Positions 1 to 12,258 of a stretch of DNA of 64,000 nt are shown one piece after another. The notes beneath the pieces are model-generated. The model was given only the letters and a program-made list of their open reading frames with translations, searched no databases and was not told where the DNA came from. How positions within the stretch are numbered: position 1 is the stretch's first letter; each line of letters begins with the position of its first letter. The position numbers and the translations under genes are program-made. Origin of the DNA: Desmodesmus armatus (lineage: Eukaryota > Chlorophyta > Chlorophyceae > Sphaeropleales > Scenedesmaceae); contig VIIQ02000831.1 in NCBI GenBank assembly GCA_007449985.2, positions 62,001-126,000 on the forward strand, in the 5' to 3' direction.

Positions 1-977
1 AACTTTGGGGAACTAAGCAGCTGCATACATCACTCCCATGAAACAATGCATACAAGGGCTCAAGCAGCAGACTGCTAGCAGCAGGAGCAGGCGAGTGGGC
101 GTGTTATGTGGGGCTGCCAGCACTCCCCTGCCAGCAGTGAAGTGTGGTGTATGCGGGGTTGCTGCTGTAGGGCTTGCTCAGAACAAGTACCTAGAGGACA
201 AGGCTTTCCTCAACTACCTCAAGTACTTGGAATACTGGCGGCAGCCGCAGTACGCTAAGTACATCAGGTTGGTAGCTGCAAACATCAGCTAAGGGGCAGT
301 GCTGGTGCTGGGGCTAATATCATTCCTGACGTGGTTGCATTCTGGCAGCGAGCAACAGCATGCATGGCTTCTGTTGGACACGTGTCACTTGAGCTATGTT
401 GACTGAAGAAGGGATGAATGCTGTGCACACAGTGATGGGGACTGAATGTGCTGTTGGTGCTGGTGCAGGTTTCCCCATTGCCTGTGCATGCTTGAGCTAC
501 TGCAGAGCGAGCACTTCAGGCAGGCCATTGCACTACCACAAGTCGCGGTGGGTGCTGCTGATACTGCTTGTGGCCACATGGGATGGGATGGGATTGATTG
601 CAGCATTTCTGGGCATGTGGCCTTGAGTCACCCATGGAGGGAAGGGGAAGAGCACACGCTGGCTGGCAAGCCTGACTGTCGCAAACTGTCAAGGAAGGGA
701 TGCCGCATTCCCAAAACAGCAGTTGTTTTGTTGCAGTCCAGCAATTGTCTGCATCCCTATCATAGTCCGTATGATGCAGACTTCTGTGCTGACATGCCTT
801 GTGTGCTTTTGTGGCGTGTGTCGCCTGCAGGAAGAAGTTCACACCCAGCAAGCCTTCTACTGGCAGCACTACAGGACCAACAGGATTAAGGAAGCAGCAG
901 CAGCCCTCAGCCAGGAGCCTGGCAGTGCACAACAGCAGGAGCAGAAACAGCAGCAGCCAGAGGCGATGGTGTCGTAG
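1..977 (+). CDS. MED31: Mediator subunit 31 (MED31/SOH1), copy 1, 5' end outside window
   Basis: This is the 3' part of a MED31 gene, a small core subunit of the RNA polymerase II Mediator complex acting in the nucleus. Visible exons are 171-267, 469-547 and 831-977 (stop TAG), with GT-AG junctions. Together they encode the conserved MED31 core: [22 protein letters not shown], then [19 protein letters not shown], then the [16 protein letters not shown] helix and a Gln-rich tail. The exons for the N-terminal [12 protein letters not shown] segment lie before base 1; the window opens in the intron that corresponds to intron 2 of copy 2. The gene is the left half of a duplicated unit whose second half is a MYND gene. 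Family assignment is very firm; whether this copy is expressed is unknown. Confidence 0.9.
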
Positions 978-1701
978 CGCTGTGAAACACTCGACATGGA
1001 TTGTGACTGTTGAGATTCATTGCAAACTTCAATCCAAGCACTCCATGAAATGACCAACCGTTAAGACTTGGTCAGGTTGTGGGACCTGCATGGCATGCTG
1101 CATCAGCGTATGGAATCAGTCATCACTATTGCGCTGTTGCTTCCTGCCGTTCATTCTTAGCTACAAAAAGTATAAGGTGCACCCCATGACCCTGACGGAA
1201 GCCATCTCTGGACTGCTGTGTAGCGGGCTACTGCAACGAAGGCAACTGAAAGCAGCACCTGTGCATACGTAGCCCTCCTGCAGACTCCGGAGCACCGATA
1301 CTCCACTTCAACTTGACCTAGCAGTTAAACTTATCACAACACTATCAAAACCAGGTTCAGCCTTTAGGCAGCTGCCTTAGGCAAGTTGGCTGTCATGGCT
1401 TGATCAGCAGGTCAAACAGCGGCGGTTGAGTTGAGTTTTTGAACATGTTGCTACAACTGGACAGCACATTGTTGCAGTGGTTGAATACCGTACGCACTTG
1501 CCGTTTAACGGCAAGCAGCTTTTGCTTTGCTCAATGCTTTTGCACTGCTGAACTTGGCAGTGCACAGCCTGGCTGAGCCACCTGTGATCTGACACAAAAT
1601 CGTCCCCAGAACGACCGTCCTTCAACTCTCCTTTTTTCCAGGGCACTCCTAAACAAGGCAGTATTTCTCTCAATCATCTCATGTTTTGCCACACGTGAAT
1701 C
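978..1701. other. Intergenic region between MED31 copy 1 and MYND copy 1
   Basis: No supported gene is seen. The sequence is nearly repeated at 6713-7834, except that the second copy carries a 404-bp MITE. The last part, just before the MYND start, is conserved among all three MYND copies and probably holds their promoter, although no clear TATA box stands out. Confidence 0.6.
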
Positions 1702-2955
1702 ATGGGCACAAATGTTGTTGGGTTGTGGGGGCAAGCTGTGCAGTTGCTGCGGGATGCTACCAAGGACTCCGCCAGTTGTGCAGACCTTTCCCTGTTCTTT
1801 CGTGTGAAGCCCTTGCATGACAAACTGAACAGCCTGCCACCTCCTCCCAAGGCAACATGGAAGAAGCTGGTGCAGCAAGAGGTATGCCATTGCACGTGCA
1901 CACACGCACATGCCGGCTTGCTTTTCATGGGACCATGTGACCAACCTACATAACAGCACGCCCACCAGTCCCTACCAGCGCATGCTTTGATATGTATGGT
2001 ATGGCAAGCACTTGCATGACTCTGATTGACAACTGCATCCACTCAGCCTCCAGACAGAGTCATCACGACAACCCCTCCTTTTTTGCCCCTCTTGCACATG
2101 CGCCTGCCTCTCAGGTGCCGTTGAAGATTGCCACCGCTTTCAACAAAGCAGCCCAGCACAGCTCGAAGTCGCCAGGCACAAGGGCAGCGCTTCAACTGCT
2201 GGAACTGCTGCTTGCATCTGCGGCAGACGCAGGCCTCTGCAAGGAGCGTGTAGCTGTCGGCAGCCTAGGCAGCAGCATGCAGCTCCAGCTGCAGCAGTCA
2301 GGCCTGATGCAGCAGCTCGCAGCAGCCATGGCAGCGATTGCTGCAGAGTGGCGCTGCGAAGCAGCAGCCTTACAAAGCCTCGACGGCGATCAGCTGTGCT
2401 CAGACGTCAACCGCTTCCTACTTGCGGACATGGCGCAGTCGGCATTTGTGCTTGTTGGCCGAGTGTACCCTCGCCTCGGGGAGGTCTGGGGCTCCCCGGG
2501 TCAGGCCGCTGCTGCCGCTGCCAGCGCCTGGCTGTGTGACCCCAGCAACCACACGGAAGCTGCCATGCAGTTGTGCACGGCAACGCTACAGCATGCCAGC
2601 AGCGTGCTGGCGCACGTCCTGCCCGTTGTGCAGGAGAGGCTGCCGCAGCAAGCAGAGGCGCTGCTTCGCGACCAGCATGAAATAGTGGCAGCAACACTCA
2701 ACATCGGCAATTGCGTAGTGAGTGCGCTGTACCACTCTCAGCCACAGGAGCAGCAGCAGCTGCGGCAGTTGCAGCAGCTGCTTCTGTCGCCGCACTGCCT
2801 GCCCTGTGTTTCTGCATTGCTGGTGGTTCACACCACTTGGGTCAGCACAGACGGCACCCTGCAGGCAGACAGTGGCAGTCAGGGGCCTCGGGGCAGGGGT
2901 GGGGTCAACAGCAGCAGCAACACCTACAAACAGCGGGGACTGCGGCAGCAGCCAC

Positions 2956-2986
<31 letters not shown>

Positions 2987-4853
2987 AAAGGACAGCAGCA
3001 GCACTGCTGCTGGCAGCAGCGACAGCGGAGCTGCTGGGGGTGACGCCCTCACACCCGGCCAGTTGGAACTGCTGTCGCTGTTGGGCTTGACCCCTCAGCT
3101 GACAGCACATCTGCAGCATATGCCCAGCACCCCCATGATGGATAAGATAAGTTGCCTGACAGCCGCTGTGCTGTCAACCTCAGGCTGCCATGACGCAGCT
3201 TTGCGGGTTGCCGCGAGTGCACCTCTAGAGTTGGGGCAGCAGGAGCAGCGCTGGCGGTTTGAGCAGCGGCTGTGGCGGCTGCTGCCGTCAGTGCTGCTGC
3301 CATGCGCCAACCACCTGCTGCCGTCACTGCAGCCGGCAGATGACCTAGTGGCGTGTGTTATGGCGCTGCTTGAGCACAGCACCAAGGCGCTGACTGCGTC
3401 AAATGCCCTGCACGGCTTGCTGTGGTACTGTGGCGACACTCAGTCGCACTTCACGCCGCCACACCCTGCCGAAATGGAGGAGCTGTTGGCTGGGGTACTG
3501 CAGCTGGCAGACCAGCTGCTGCTGCAGCGGCCCCCTGCTGCGTTGCAGGTGCCAGCAGCCGGTGCAGCAGCAGCTGCTGCCGCAGGCAGCTCCTCCCAGG
3601 GAGCCAAAAGCTCACACAGAGTGCCAGGCACCACCAGCAGCAGCAGGGCGTCGCAGGGGGTCATTCCACCTCTCTGGGCCAGTGGCGCTGCAGCAGTGGT
3701 GCAGGTGCTGTGGGTTTTGGTGTCCAACAGCGCTGCCTACCTGCGCTCTGGCAGCAGCACAGCCAGCCCACCTGACCGGCCCAGCAGCGACAATGCCGAC
3801 ACTGCTGCGAGTGAGGCTAAAGCAGCTGCAGCTGCAGCGGCAACTCGCTGCGTACCTCCAGTGGCCAAAAGGTTTGTCGCGGTCTGTACCGCACTAGAGG
3901 CAGGACTGCGTGCCGTCACCATCGCAGCACAGCGCAGCGTGCCATTCGGTGATCACGTCCATTCGGTCATCATGCAGTCCCTCGGCGCCCTTGATGACGC
4001 TCGCGGGGAGTGCCAGCTCGCGCAGCATATGGGCCTTTGTGGGCCTGAGCAGTTGGTGCTGGAGCAGCGGCAACTGTACAGCTTGCTGATGGCTGTGCAG
4101 AAGCTGGGGCAGCAGCAGTGCTGGGGCCCGCAGGCTGCCAATGACTGCTGCTGGTCGGTTGCGCTGGCAGCAGCGACGCTGTTGCAGCCCGCGGCTGCTG
4201 CAGAGCGGCATTCAGATGAGTGCTTGCCCAGCCTGGTCATCTGGGGGCGCTGCTGCATGGCATGGGCGTTGCAGCTGCAGCAGCAAGCACCGGGACTGCT
4301 GGTGCCGGGGTCTGGCACAGCTGTGCAGCAGCAGGGAGGGGTCCCCCCGCAGCACAGCGCAGCACACGCGTGCATTCCAGGGTGGTATGACGGGGAATCA
4401 GCTGCCACGGCTACCCAATGCAGGCTGGAGGTGGTGGTAGCCCTAGCCCGTTTGGTTGTTGGCAGCGTTTCGCTCGCGGGGCGGGCAGCACTGGCAGCGG
4501 CGGCAGGTGGGGACTTAGGGCAGCTCCGGCAACAGCTGGAGGCGCTGGCAGCAGCACAGCAGGGGGTGCGGGAGGGGTTGAGCGATACAACCCTGACAGC
4601 ACTGGTGGAGCAGATGCAAGCAACCGGCGTAATGCTGTGCAGCATCGCGGTGCCGCACTTCTGCAACAACCCCGTCTGTGGGAACATCAGTGGGCCTACA
4701 GATGTGCAGCTGGTGTCAGGGCGCAGCTGCATCTGCGCTGGCTGCCGCACTGCCCGCTACTGCGGGCGGGGGTGTCAACGGCAGGCCTGGTCACGGCACA
4801 AGCCTGTGTGCAAGGCCCTGGCAGCTGCTGCAGGCCCAACAGCCCAGATGTAG
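1702..4853 (+). CDS. MYND-type zinc finger protein, copy 1
   Basis: A two-exon gene: exon 1 is 1702-1881 (60 codons, starting MGTNVVGLWG) and exon 2 is 2115-4853, giving 972 residues. The donor is gag|gtatgc and the acceptor ctcag|gtgccg, both phase 0. The body is helical and Leu/Ala/Gln-rich, with low-complexity Ala, Gln and Ser runs and no domain I recognise. The last ~55 residues form a MYND finger: spaced Cys pairs with the CxxCxxARYCxxxCQRQAW core, then H and C before KPVCKAL. MYND fingers usually bind proline-rich peptides. Exon 1 was preferred over an in-frame ATG at 1992 because all three paralogues keep exon 1 and both splice sites, while 1992 lies in the intron. Function is unknown. 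Confidence 0.85.
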
Positions 4854-5467
4854 GGTGGTGTGTCAAGGACTGCACGAGCATGCTCCCTTCATCAGAGCAA
4901 GGTGTTTGGTCATCTTAACAGCAGCCCCTGGTGGCTGCTGCTCGCCGGGGTGCATGTGGGCCAAGCAGGTTCTGCTGCTCCCCGCCTGAGGGTTGAATGT
5001 GGTGGCGCTGCTGCTATGCCACTGCTGCTCTGTACTCTGATCAATCTGTACCCGACAGACATCTTGCCCCCATATTCTTTACCTGTCTCGCTGCTGTGCC
5101 GCTACTGTGAGGTCCTCATAAATCTTCTGCTGCAGCTTCTTGTCAGCACTGCTGTACAGTCCCTGATCAAATATCTCCTGCAGCTCCAAGACTGCTGCCA
5201 GGCGCAAACCTCTGCACAAACCACACGTTGTTGAGGTGGGCACTGTGCTAGGCTGGCATGGCGTGGGTGGGAGGTTTCAGTCGATGGATCGTTGAGAGCT
5301 ACATGCATGCATTGCAAGGGTTGGCTGTTACCTTTGCTCCAGTCCAAATGCGATGTCGGCCTGCTGGTACCTCCCTGCCAGCAGTTGGGGAGCATCATCT
5401 TCAGCCCGTGCTATCAAGTATCTGCTGGTAGATATGCGAGGGCATTTCTCCTAAGACAGCCAACACC
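4854..5467. other. Intergenic region between duplication units
   Basis: No gene is supported. It contains the 3' flank of MYND copy 1, whose first ~90 bases match the 3' flanks of the other two MYND copies, and the 5' flank of MED31 copy 2. Confidence 0.6.
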
Positions 5468-6712
5468 ATGGCTGAGAAGCCAGCTAGGTATGCCATTGCT
5501 GCTGTTGCGGTTGTTGCTGTTGTTGCTGCTCCATGCTCCCCCAGCCGGCAATCCCCAGCTGTACTGTAAGTCACACGTATGTCCCTCCATTCACTGTTCA
5601 ATCTTTGTAGCTACCAGAGCCAGACGGGCGTCAGTGAGGAAGCTCGCTTTGTGCTGGAGCTGGAGTTCATTCAGTGCCTGGCCAGCCCGCAGTACCTCAA
5701 CTGTGGGTCACACAATTGTGGGGAGCTAAGCAGCAGCATACTTCAATCCCATGCACCAATGCATACAAGGGCTCAAGCAGCAGACTGCTAGCAGCAGGAG
5801 CAGGCGAGTGGGCGTGTTGTCTGGGGCTGCCAGCACTCCCCTGCCAGCAGTGAAGTGTGGTGTATGCGGGGTTGCTGCTGTAGGGCTTGCTCAGAACAAG
5901 TACCTAGAGGACAAAGCTGTCCTCAACTACCTGAAGTACCTGGAATACTGGCGGCAGCCGCAGTACGCCAAGTACATCAGGTTGGTAGCTGGTTACATCA
6001 GCAACAGTGGCAGTGCTGGTGCTGGGGCCGCAACTGTCCCTGATGTGGTCGCACTGAAGTGTTGGCAGCGAGCAGCAACATGCATGGCCTTCCATGGACA
6101 CATGATCATGCTGCTGTCAAGACTCTCGAAGGGACGGATGCTGTGCAGACAGTGATGCCACACTCAATGTGCTGTTGGTGGTGCTGGTGCAGGTTTCCTC
6201 ATTGCCTGTTCATGCTTGAGCTGCTACAGAGCGAACACTTCAGGCAGGCTATTGCACTGCCACAAGTTGCGGTGGGTGCTGGTGGTATCGCTGGTGGCCA
6301 GAATTCAAAGGGAGGGTGGGATGGATTGCAGCATCCTTGGCCTGCGGCCATAAGTTTTGCAGCATGGGGAGGGGAGAGCGCATGCCTGGCTGACAAGACT
6401 GACATTCACAAATTGGCAAGAGAGGGCTGCCGTCTTTTCAAAACAGCAGTTGTCTTGTTGTTCAGCGACTTTCGCAAAGGTGCATCCCAATGCTCACTCC
6501 TGTGCTCAGCACATGTTCTCCTGGATGACATGCCTTGTGTGCTTCATGGCGTGCACCGCCTGCAGGAAGAAGTCCATACCCAGCAGGCCTTCTACTGGCA
6601 GCACTACAGGACCAACAGGATTAAGGAAGCAGCAGCAGCCCTCAGCCAGGAGCCTGGCAGTGCGCAACAGCAGGAGCAGAAACAGCAGCAGCCAGAGGCG
6701 ATGGTGTCGTAG
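5468..6712 (+). CDS. MED31: Mediator subunit 31 (MED31/SOH1), copy 2, complete
   Basis: A complete five-exon MED31 gene. Exons are 5468-5487, 5611-5702, 5884-5980, 6193-6271 and 6566-6712, all with GT-AG introns and consistent phases. The product is about 144 residues, normal for MED31. It starts [17 protein letters not shown] and continues with [19 protein letters not shown], the [10 protein letters not shown] and [19 protein letters not shown] segments, [19 protein letters not shown] and the [17 protein letters not shown] helix. A Gln-rich tail ends before TAG. MED31 is a Mediator middle-module component needed for RNA polymerase II transcription. The gene is followed in tandem by MYND copy 2. 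MED31 is usually single copy, so the duplication is unusual. Confidence 0.93.
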
Positions 6713-7176
6713 CGCTGTGAAACACTCGACATGGATCTTGACTGTTGAGATTCAATGCAAACTTCAATCCAAGCACTCCATGAAATGACCAACCGTTAAG
6801 ACTTGGTCAGGATGTGGGACCTGCATGGCATGCCGCATCAGCGTATGGCATCAGTCATCACTATTGCGCTGTTGCTTCCTGCCGTCCATTCTTAGCTACA
6901 AACAAGTATGAGGTGCACCCCATGACCCTGACGGAAGCCATCTCTGGACTGCTGTGTAGCGGGCGACTGCAACGAAGGCAACTGAAAGCAGCACCTGTGC
7001 ATACGTAGCCCTCCTGCAGACTCCGGAGCACCGATACTCCACTTCAATTTTACCTAGCAAAACTTCTCACAACACTATCAAAACCAGGTTCAGCCTTTAG
7101 GCAGCTGCCTTAGGCAAGTTGGCTGTCATGGCTTGATCAAGTCAAACAGCGGCGGTTGAGTTGAGATTTTGAACAT

Positions 7177-7184
7177 GTTGCTAC
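7177..7184. repeat. Left 8-bp target-site duplication of MITE
   Basis: GTTGCTAC occurs immediately before the MITE and again after it at 7589-7596. The paralogous unit at about 1446-1453 has a single GTTGCTAC and no insertion. Confidence 0.9.
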
Positions 7185-7588
7185 CAGGGGTGTACAATTT
7201 CATGGTTTTGGGGGTCCGTGAAAGAAATTACAGTGAAATTTGAAATTTCATGAAAATTTCACTCTGAAAGTGAAACGGTGAAACGCTAGGCGGCAGGCAG
7301 CAGTAGCAGCTGCGGATCACTTTTGGTAGGGCCCCAGCCAGGTCTACCAAGGGCTGAGAGCGGGCTGTCTTGGTTGGGAAGGCCTCTATAGTAATGAAAC
7401 AGTGCCAAAAGTATTATCAGGCCCTGCTTGGGGACGCATCTGCTGCTGCAGCACTGCCTCAGTACTGGCAGACCACCCTCTTCACCGTTTCACTGAAACC
7501 AAGGGGTTTGGGCGCGTGAAATTTTCATGAAATTTTCAGTGAAATTTCAAAGGTGAAATTTCAGAAATCGTGAAACGGTACACCCCTG
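7185..7588. mobile_element. hAT-type MITE, 404 bp
   Basis: A non-coding element bounded by perfect 11-bp terminal inverted repeats, CAGGGGTGTAC and GTACACCCCTG, flanked by an 8-bp direct duplication GTTGCTAC. The CAGGGGTG-type terminus and 8-bp duplication are the hallmarks of the hAT superfamily. Both ends carry clusters of GAAATTTC / TGAAATTTCA subterminal motifs, likely transposase-binding repeats. It has no transposase coding capacity, so it would move only with a transposase supplied elsewhere. The orthologous position in duplication unit 1 is an intact empty site, so the insertion postdates the duplication. It lies about 250 bp upstream of the MYND copy 2 start. Confidence 0.93.
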
Positions 7589-7834
7589 GTTGCTACAACT
7601 GGACAGCACATTCTTGCAGTGGTTGACTACCGTACGCACTTGCCGTTCAGTGGCAAGCAGCTTTTGCTTTGCACAATGCTTTTGCACTGCTGAACGTGGC
7701 AGTGCACAGCCACCTGTGATCTGACACAAAAAACGTCCCCAGAACGACCGTCCTTCAACTCTCCCTTTTTCCAAAGTACTCCTAGACAAGGCAGTATTTC
7801 TCTCAATCATCTCTTGTTTGGCCACACGTGAATC

Positions 7835-10800
7835 ATGGGGACAAATGTTGTTGGGTTGTGGGGGCAAGCTGTGCAGTTGCTGCGGGATGCTACCAAGGAC
7901 GCCGCCAGCTGTGCAGACGTTTTCCTGTGCTTTCGTTTGAAGCCACTGCATGACAAACTGAACAGCCTGCCACCTGCTCCCAAGGCAACATGGAAGAAGT
8001 TGGTGCAGCAAGAGGTAATACCATAGTATGCCAACCCGCGTGCGCACACGCAAATGCCTGCTTGTTTTCAATGGAACCATGCGACCAGCCTACGTGACGC
8101 CCACCAGTCCCCACCAAGCCATGCTTTGATATGTACCATATGGTATGGTATGGTATGGCGAGCGCTTGTTGTGACTCTGATTGGCAACTGCATCCACTCA
8201 GCCTCCAGACAGAGTCATCACGACAACCCCTCCTTTTTTGTCCCTCTTGCACATGCGCCTGCCTCTCAGGTGCCGTTGAAGATTGCCACAGCTTTCAACA
8301 AAGCAGCCCAGCACAGCTGGAAGTCGCCAGGCACAAGGGCAGCGCTTCAACTGCTGGAAGTGCTGCTTGCATCTGCGGCAGACGCAGGCCTTTGCAAGGA
8401 GCGTGTAGCTGTCGGCAGCCTAGGCAGCAGCATGCAGCTCCAGCTGCAGCAGTCAGGCCTGATGCAGCAGCTCGCAGCAGCCATGACAGCGATTTCTGCA
8501 GAGTGGCGCTGCGAAGCAGCAGCCTTACAAAGCCTCGACGGCGATCAGCTGTGCTCAGACGTCAACCGCTTCCTACTTGCGGACATGGCGCAGTCGGCAT
8601 TTGTGCTTGTTGGCCGAGTGTACCCTCGCCTCGGGGAGGTCTGGGGCTCCCCGGGTCAGGCCGCTGCTGCCGCTGCCAGCGCCTGGCTGTGTGACCCCAG
8701 CAACCACACGGAAGCTGCCATGCAGCTGTGCACAGCAGCGCTACAGCATGCCAGCAGCGTGCTGACACACGTCCTGCCCGTTGTGCAGGAGAGGCTGCCG
8801 CAGCAAGCAGAGGCGCTGCTTCGCGACCAGCATGAAATAGTGGCAGCCACACTCAACATCGGCAATTGTGTTGTGTGTGCGCTGTACCACTCTCAGCCAC
8901 AGGAGCAGCAGCAGCAGCGGCGCCTGCAGCAGCTGCTTCTGTCGCCCCACTGCATGCCCTGTGTTGCAGCATTATTGGTGGTCCACACCACTTGGGTCAG
9001 TAGGGACGGCACCCTGCAGGCAGACAGTGGCAGTCAGGGGCTTGAGGGAAGGAGGGGGGTCAACAGCAGCAGCAACAGCTCCAAGCAGCGGGGACCACCG
9101 CAGCAGCCACACGCGGCTGCTGCTTCTGCAAAGGACAGCAGCAGCACTGCTGCTGGCAGCAGTGACAGCGGAGCTGTCGGGGGTGACCGTCTCACACCCT
9201 GCCAGTTGGAGCTGTCGTCGCTGTTGGGCTTGACCCCTCAGCTGACAGCAAATCTGCAGCATATGCCCAGCACCCCCATGATGGATAAGATAAGTTGCCT
9301 GACAGCCGCTCTGCTGTCAACCTCAGGCTGCCATGACGCAGCTTTGAGGGTTGCCGCGAGTGCACCCCTTGAGTTAGGGCAGCAGGAGCAGCGCTGGCGG
9401 TTTGAGCAGCGGCTGTGGCGGCTGCTGCCGTCAGTGCTGCTGCCGTGTGCCAACCACCTGCTGCCGTCACTGCAGCCGGGTGATGATATGGTGGCGTGTG
9501 TGATGGCGCTGCTTGAGCACAGCACCAAGGCGCTGACTGCGTCAAACGCCCTGCACGACTTGTTGTGGTATTGTGGCGACACTCGGTCGCACTTCACGCC
9601 GCCACACCCTGCCGAAACGGAGGAGCTGTTGGCTGGGGTGCTGCAGCTGGCAGACCAGCTGCTGCTGCAGCGGCCCCCTGCTGTGCTGCAGGTCCCAGCA
9701 GCCGGTGCAGCAGCAGCCGGTGCAGCAGCAGCTGCTGCCGCAGGCAGCTCCTCCCAGGGAGCCAAAAGCAAAGGACAGAGAGCGCCAGGCGCCACCAGCA
9801 GCAGCAGCAGCAGGGCGTCGCAGGGGGTCATTCCACCTACCTGGGCCAATGGCGCTGCAGCAGTGGTGCAGGTGCTGTGGGTGTTGGTGTCCAACAGCGC
9901 TGCCTACCTGCGCTCTGGCAGCAGCACAGCCAGCCCACCTGACCAGCCCAGCAGCGACAATGCCGACACTGCTGCGAGTGAGGCTAAAGCAGCTGCAGCT
10001 GCAGCGGCAACTCGCTGCGCACCTCCAGTGGCCAAAAGGTTTGTCGCGGTCTGTACCGCACTAGAGGCAGGACTGCGTGCCGTCACCATTGCAGCACAGC
10101 ACGGCGTGCCATTTGGTGATCATGTCCATTCGGTCATCATGCAGTCCCTCAGCGCACTTGATGACGCTCGCGGGGAGTGCCAGCTCGCGCAGCATATGGG
10201 CCTTTGTGGGCCTGAGCAGTTGGTGCTGGAGCAGCGGCAACTGTACAGCTTGCTGATGGCTGTGCAGAAGCTGGGGCAGCAGCAGTGCTGGGGCCCGCAG
10301 GCTGCCAATGACTGCTGCTGGTCGGTTGCGCTGGCAGCAGCGACGCTGTTGCAGCCCGCGGCAGCAGCAGAGCGACATTCAGATGAGTGCCTGCCCAGCC
10401 TGGTCATCTGGGGGCGCTGCTGCATGGCTTGGGCATTGCAGCTGCAGCAGCAAGCACCGGGACTGCTGGTGCCGGGGTCTGGCGCAGCAGTGCAGCAGCT
10501 AGGAGGGGTCCCCCCGCAGCACAGCGCAGCACACGCCTGCATACCAGGGTGGTATGACGGGGAATCAGCTGCCACGGCTACCCAATGCAGGCTGGAGGTG
10601 GTGGTAGCCTTAGCCCGTTTGGTTGATGGCAGCGTTTCGCTCGCGGGGCGGGCAGTACTGGCAGCGGCGGCAGGTGGGGACTTAGGGCAGCTCCGGCAAC
10701 AGCTGCAGGCGCTGGCAGCAGCACAGCAGGCGGTGCGGGAGGGGCTGAGCCACACGACCCTGACAGCACTGCTGGAGCAAATGCAAGCGACCGGGGTAAT

Positions 10801-11020
10801 GCTGTGCAGCATTGCGGTGCCGCACTTCTGCAACAACCCCGCCTGTGGGAACATTGGAGGGCCCACAGATGTGCAGCTGGTGTCGGGGCGCAGCTGCATC
10901 TGCGCTGGCTGCCGCACTGCCCGCTACTGTGGGCGGGGGTGTCAGAGGCAGGCTTGGTCACAGCACAAGCCGGTGTGCAAGGCTTTGGCAGCTGCTGCAG
11001 GCCCAACAGCCCAGATGTAG
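7835..11020 (+). CDS. MYND-type zinc finger protein, copy 2
   Basis: A two-exon gene: 7835-8014 (60 codons) and 8270-11020, giving 976 residues. Splice sites and phases match copy 1. The protein is nearly identical to copy 1, with small indels confined to Ala/Gln/Ser repeats (for example an extra Ala-rich segment near residue 585 and a shorter Ala run near residue 360). The C-terminal MYND finger is intact, with all zinc ligands present. An apparent longer reading frame from 8054 starts inside the intron. Function is unknown; the duplicate is open throughout and may be functional. Confidence 0.85.
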
Positions 11021-11859
11021 GGTGGTGTGTCAAGGACTGCACGAGCATGCTCCCTTCATCAGAGCAATGTGTTTGGTCACCTTGACAGCAGCCTTGTGCC
11101 TGCTGCTCGCGTGTGCAAGCAGTGTATGGTGTGCTTTTCAATGTGTGTTTGCAACAAACACAGTTGAGTGCCATGCCTGATCGATGTCAGCCCTGACTAT
11201 CCTGTTGTGAGCAACCCAGGTTGCACTTGTGTATGTGGGGTGTGCACCAGCACCATTGCTCAACAAGTTCATGAATGCTGATCAGCCATGCTGGTCAGCC
11301 ATGTTGTGAGGGGGTTGTTGGTGTGACTGATCTGCCCGTGGAGCAGGTGGCACACAGCCAGCCTGCTGAGTGGATGAAGACTGTGCGGGCTGCACAACGG
11401 TCGTAGGGGCAGGACTGCGGTTCTGAGTAACGTTTGCGCATTGCGCACAAAATGTGGAAAGGCAAACATCACATTTCAAGTGTGACAGGCCTTGGTGGTC
11501 AGCTTGTGCATTCTGTTACCGTGGGTAGACAACAGGATTGAGAGGCAACAACAGCTTGAGCGCTGCAAGTGGAAGTCCCCAAGCCACCATACTCACAACA
11601 CAGCACCTGCATTGCTACAATCAAATTGCCAGCTAGCAGCTTCCACACCTCCTGCCCACTGATAGTGAGATGCATCAAAACCAGTCATCTCTGGTTCAGG
11701 ATGCTTGCAAAGCACCAAGTTGCATGTCGTGACACACCACATCACATGGTAACTGGCAGCAAGTTACTCATACTGCCACTGACACACAGCACCACTAGCA
11801 GTACTGGTCAACTGCGCCATCAAACAGTCTAATGCCTAACCAAGGTGGGGGGGGGGGGC
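11021..11859. other. Intergenic region after MYND copy 2
   Basis: No supported gene. A short G run (about 11844-11853) marks the boundary with a sequence that matches MED31 intron 4. Confidence 0.5.
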
Positions 11860-12258
11860 AGATGTCAGAGCACACGCCTGGCTGGCAAGCCTGACTGTTG
11901 CAGTTTGTCAAGGACAGAGATGCTGCCTTCCTAAAACAACAGTCGTCTTGGCGCAATCCAGCAATTGTGGAAACTCTGCTATGGACCCTGCTATCTGCTA
12001 TCTGCTATGGACGGCATGCCTTGTGTGCTTTGTGGTGTGTATCGCCTGCAGGAAGAGGTTCACACCCAGCAGGCCTTCTACTGGCAGCAATACAGGACCA
12101 ACAGGATCAAGGAAGCAGCAGCGGCCCTCAGCCAGGAGCCTAGCAGTGCCCAACAGCAGCAACAGCAGCAGGAGCCAGAGGCGACGGTGTCGTACTGCTT
12201 GATGACTCCACACATGGACCTTGACTGCAAGGTGACATGCTTTGCAAAATGCATATGA
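11860..12258 (+). pseudogene. MED31: Truncated third MED31 copy (last exon, stop lost)
   Basis: From about 11860 the sequence matches the MED31 intron 4 region of copies 1 and 2. From 12052, after a conserved cgcctgcag acceptor, it matches the last MED31 exon ([30 protein letters not shown]). All upstream exons are missing. The position of the TAG stop of the other copies reads TAC here, so the frame runs on to a TGA at 12258 with 22 extra codons. It is most simply a 5'-truncated duplication remnant ending the tandem array. Confidence 0.85.

Larger units (their letters stand above)
6713..7834. other. Intergenic region between MED31 copy 2 and MYND copy 2
   Basis: This is the counterpart of 978-1701, diverged by scattered substitutions and enlarged by the MITE at 7185-7588. 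No gene is supported. Confidence 0.6.

Noticed and set aside
1992..2114. Longer MYND reading frames starting at 1992 or 8054
   Set aside because: These starts lie inside the intron; a conserved upstream exon with matching splice sites is present in all three copies.
2711..3119. Numerous poly-Cys, poly-Ala and poly-Ser frames on both strands within MYND genes
   Set aside because: Shadows of CAG/GCA repeats; the MYND frame alone is conserved among the three copies.
11282..11479. Minus-strand frame with CDVCLSTFCAQC (zinc-finger-like)
   Set aside because: Only two Cys pairs, no plausible neighbouring exons and no conserved continuation; could be chance.
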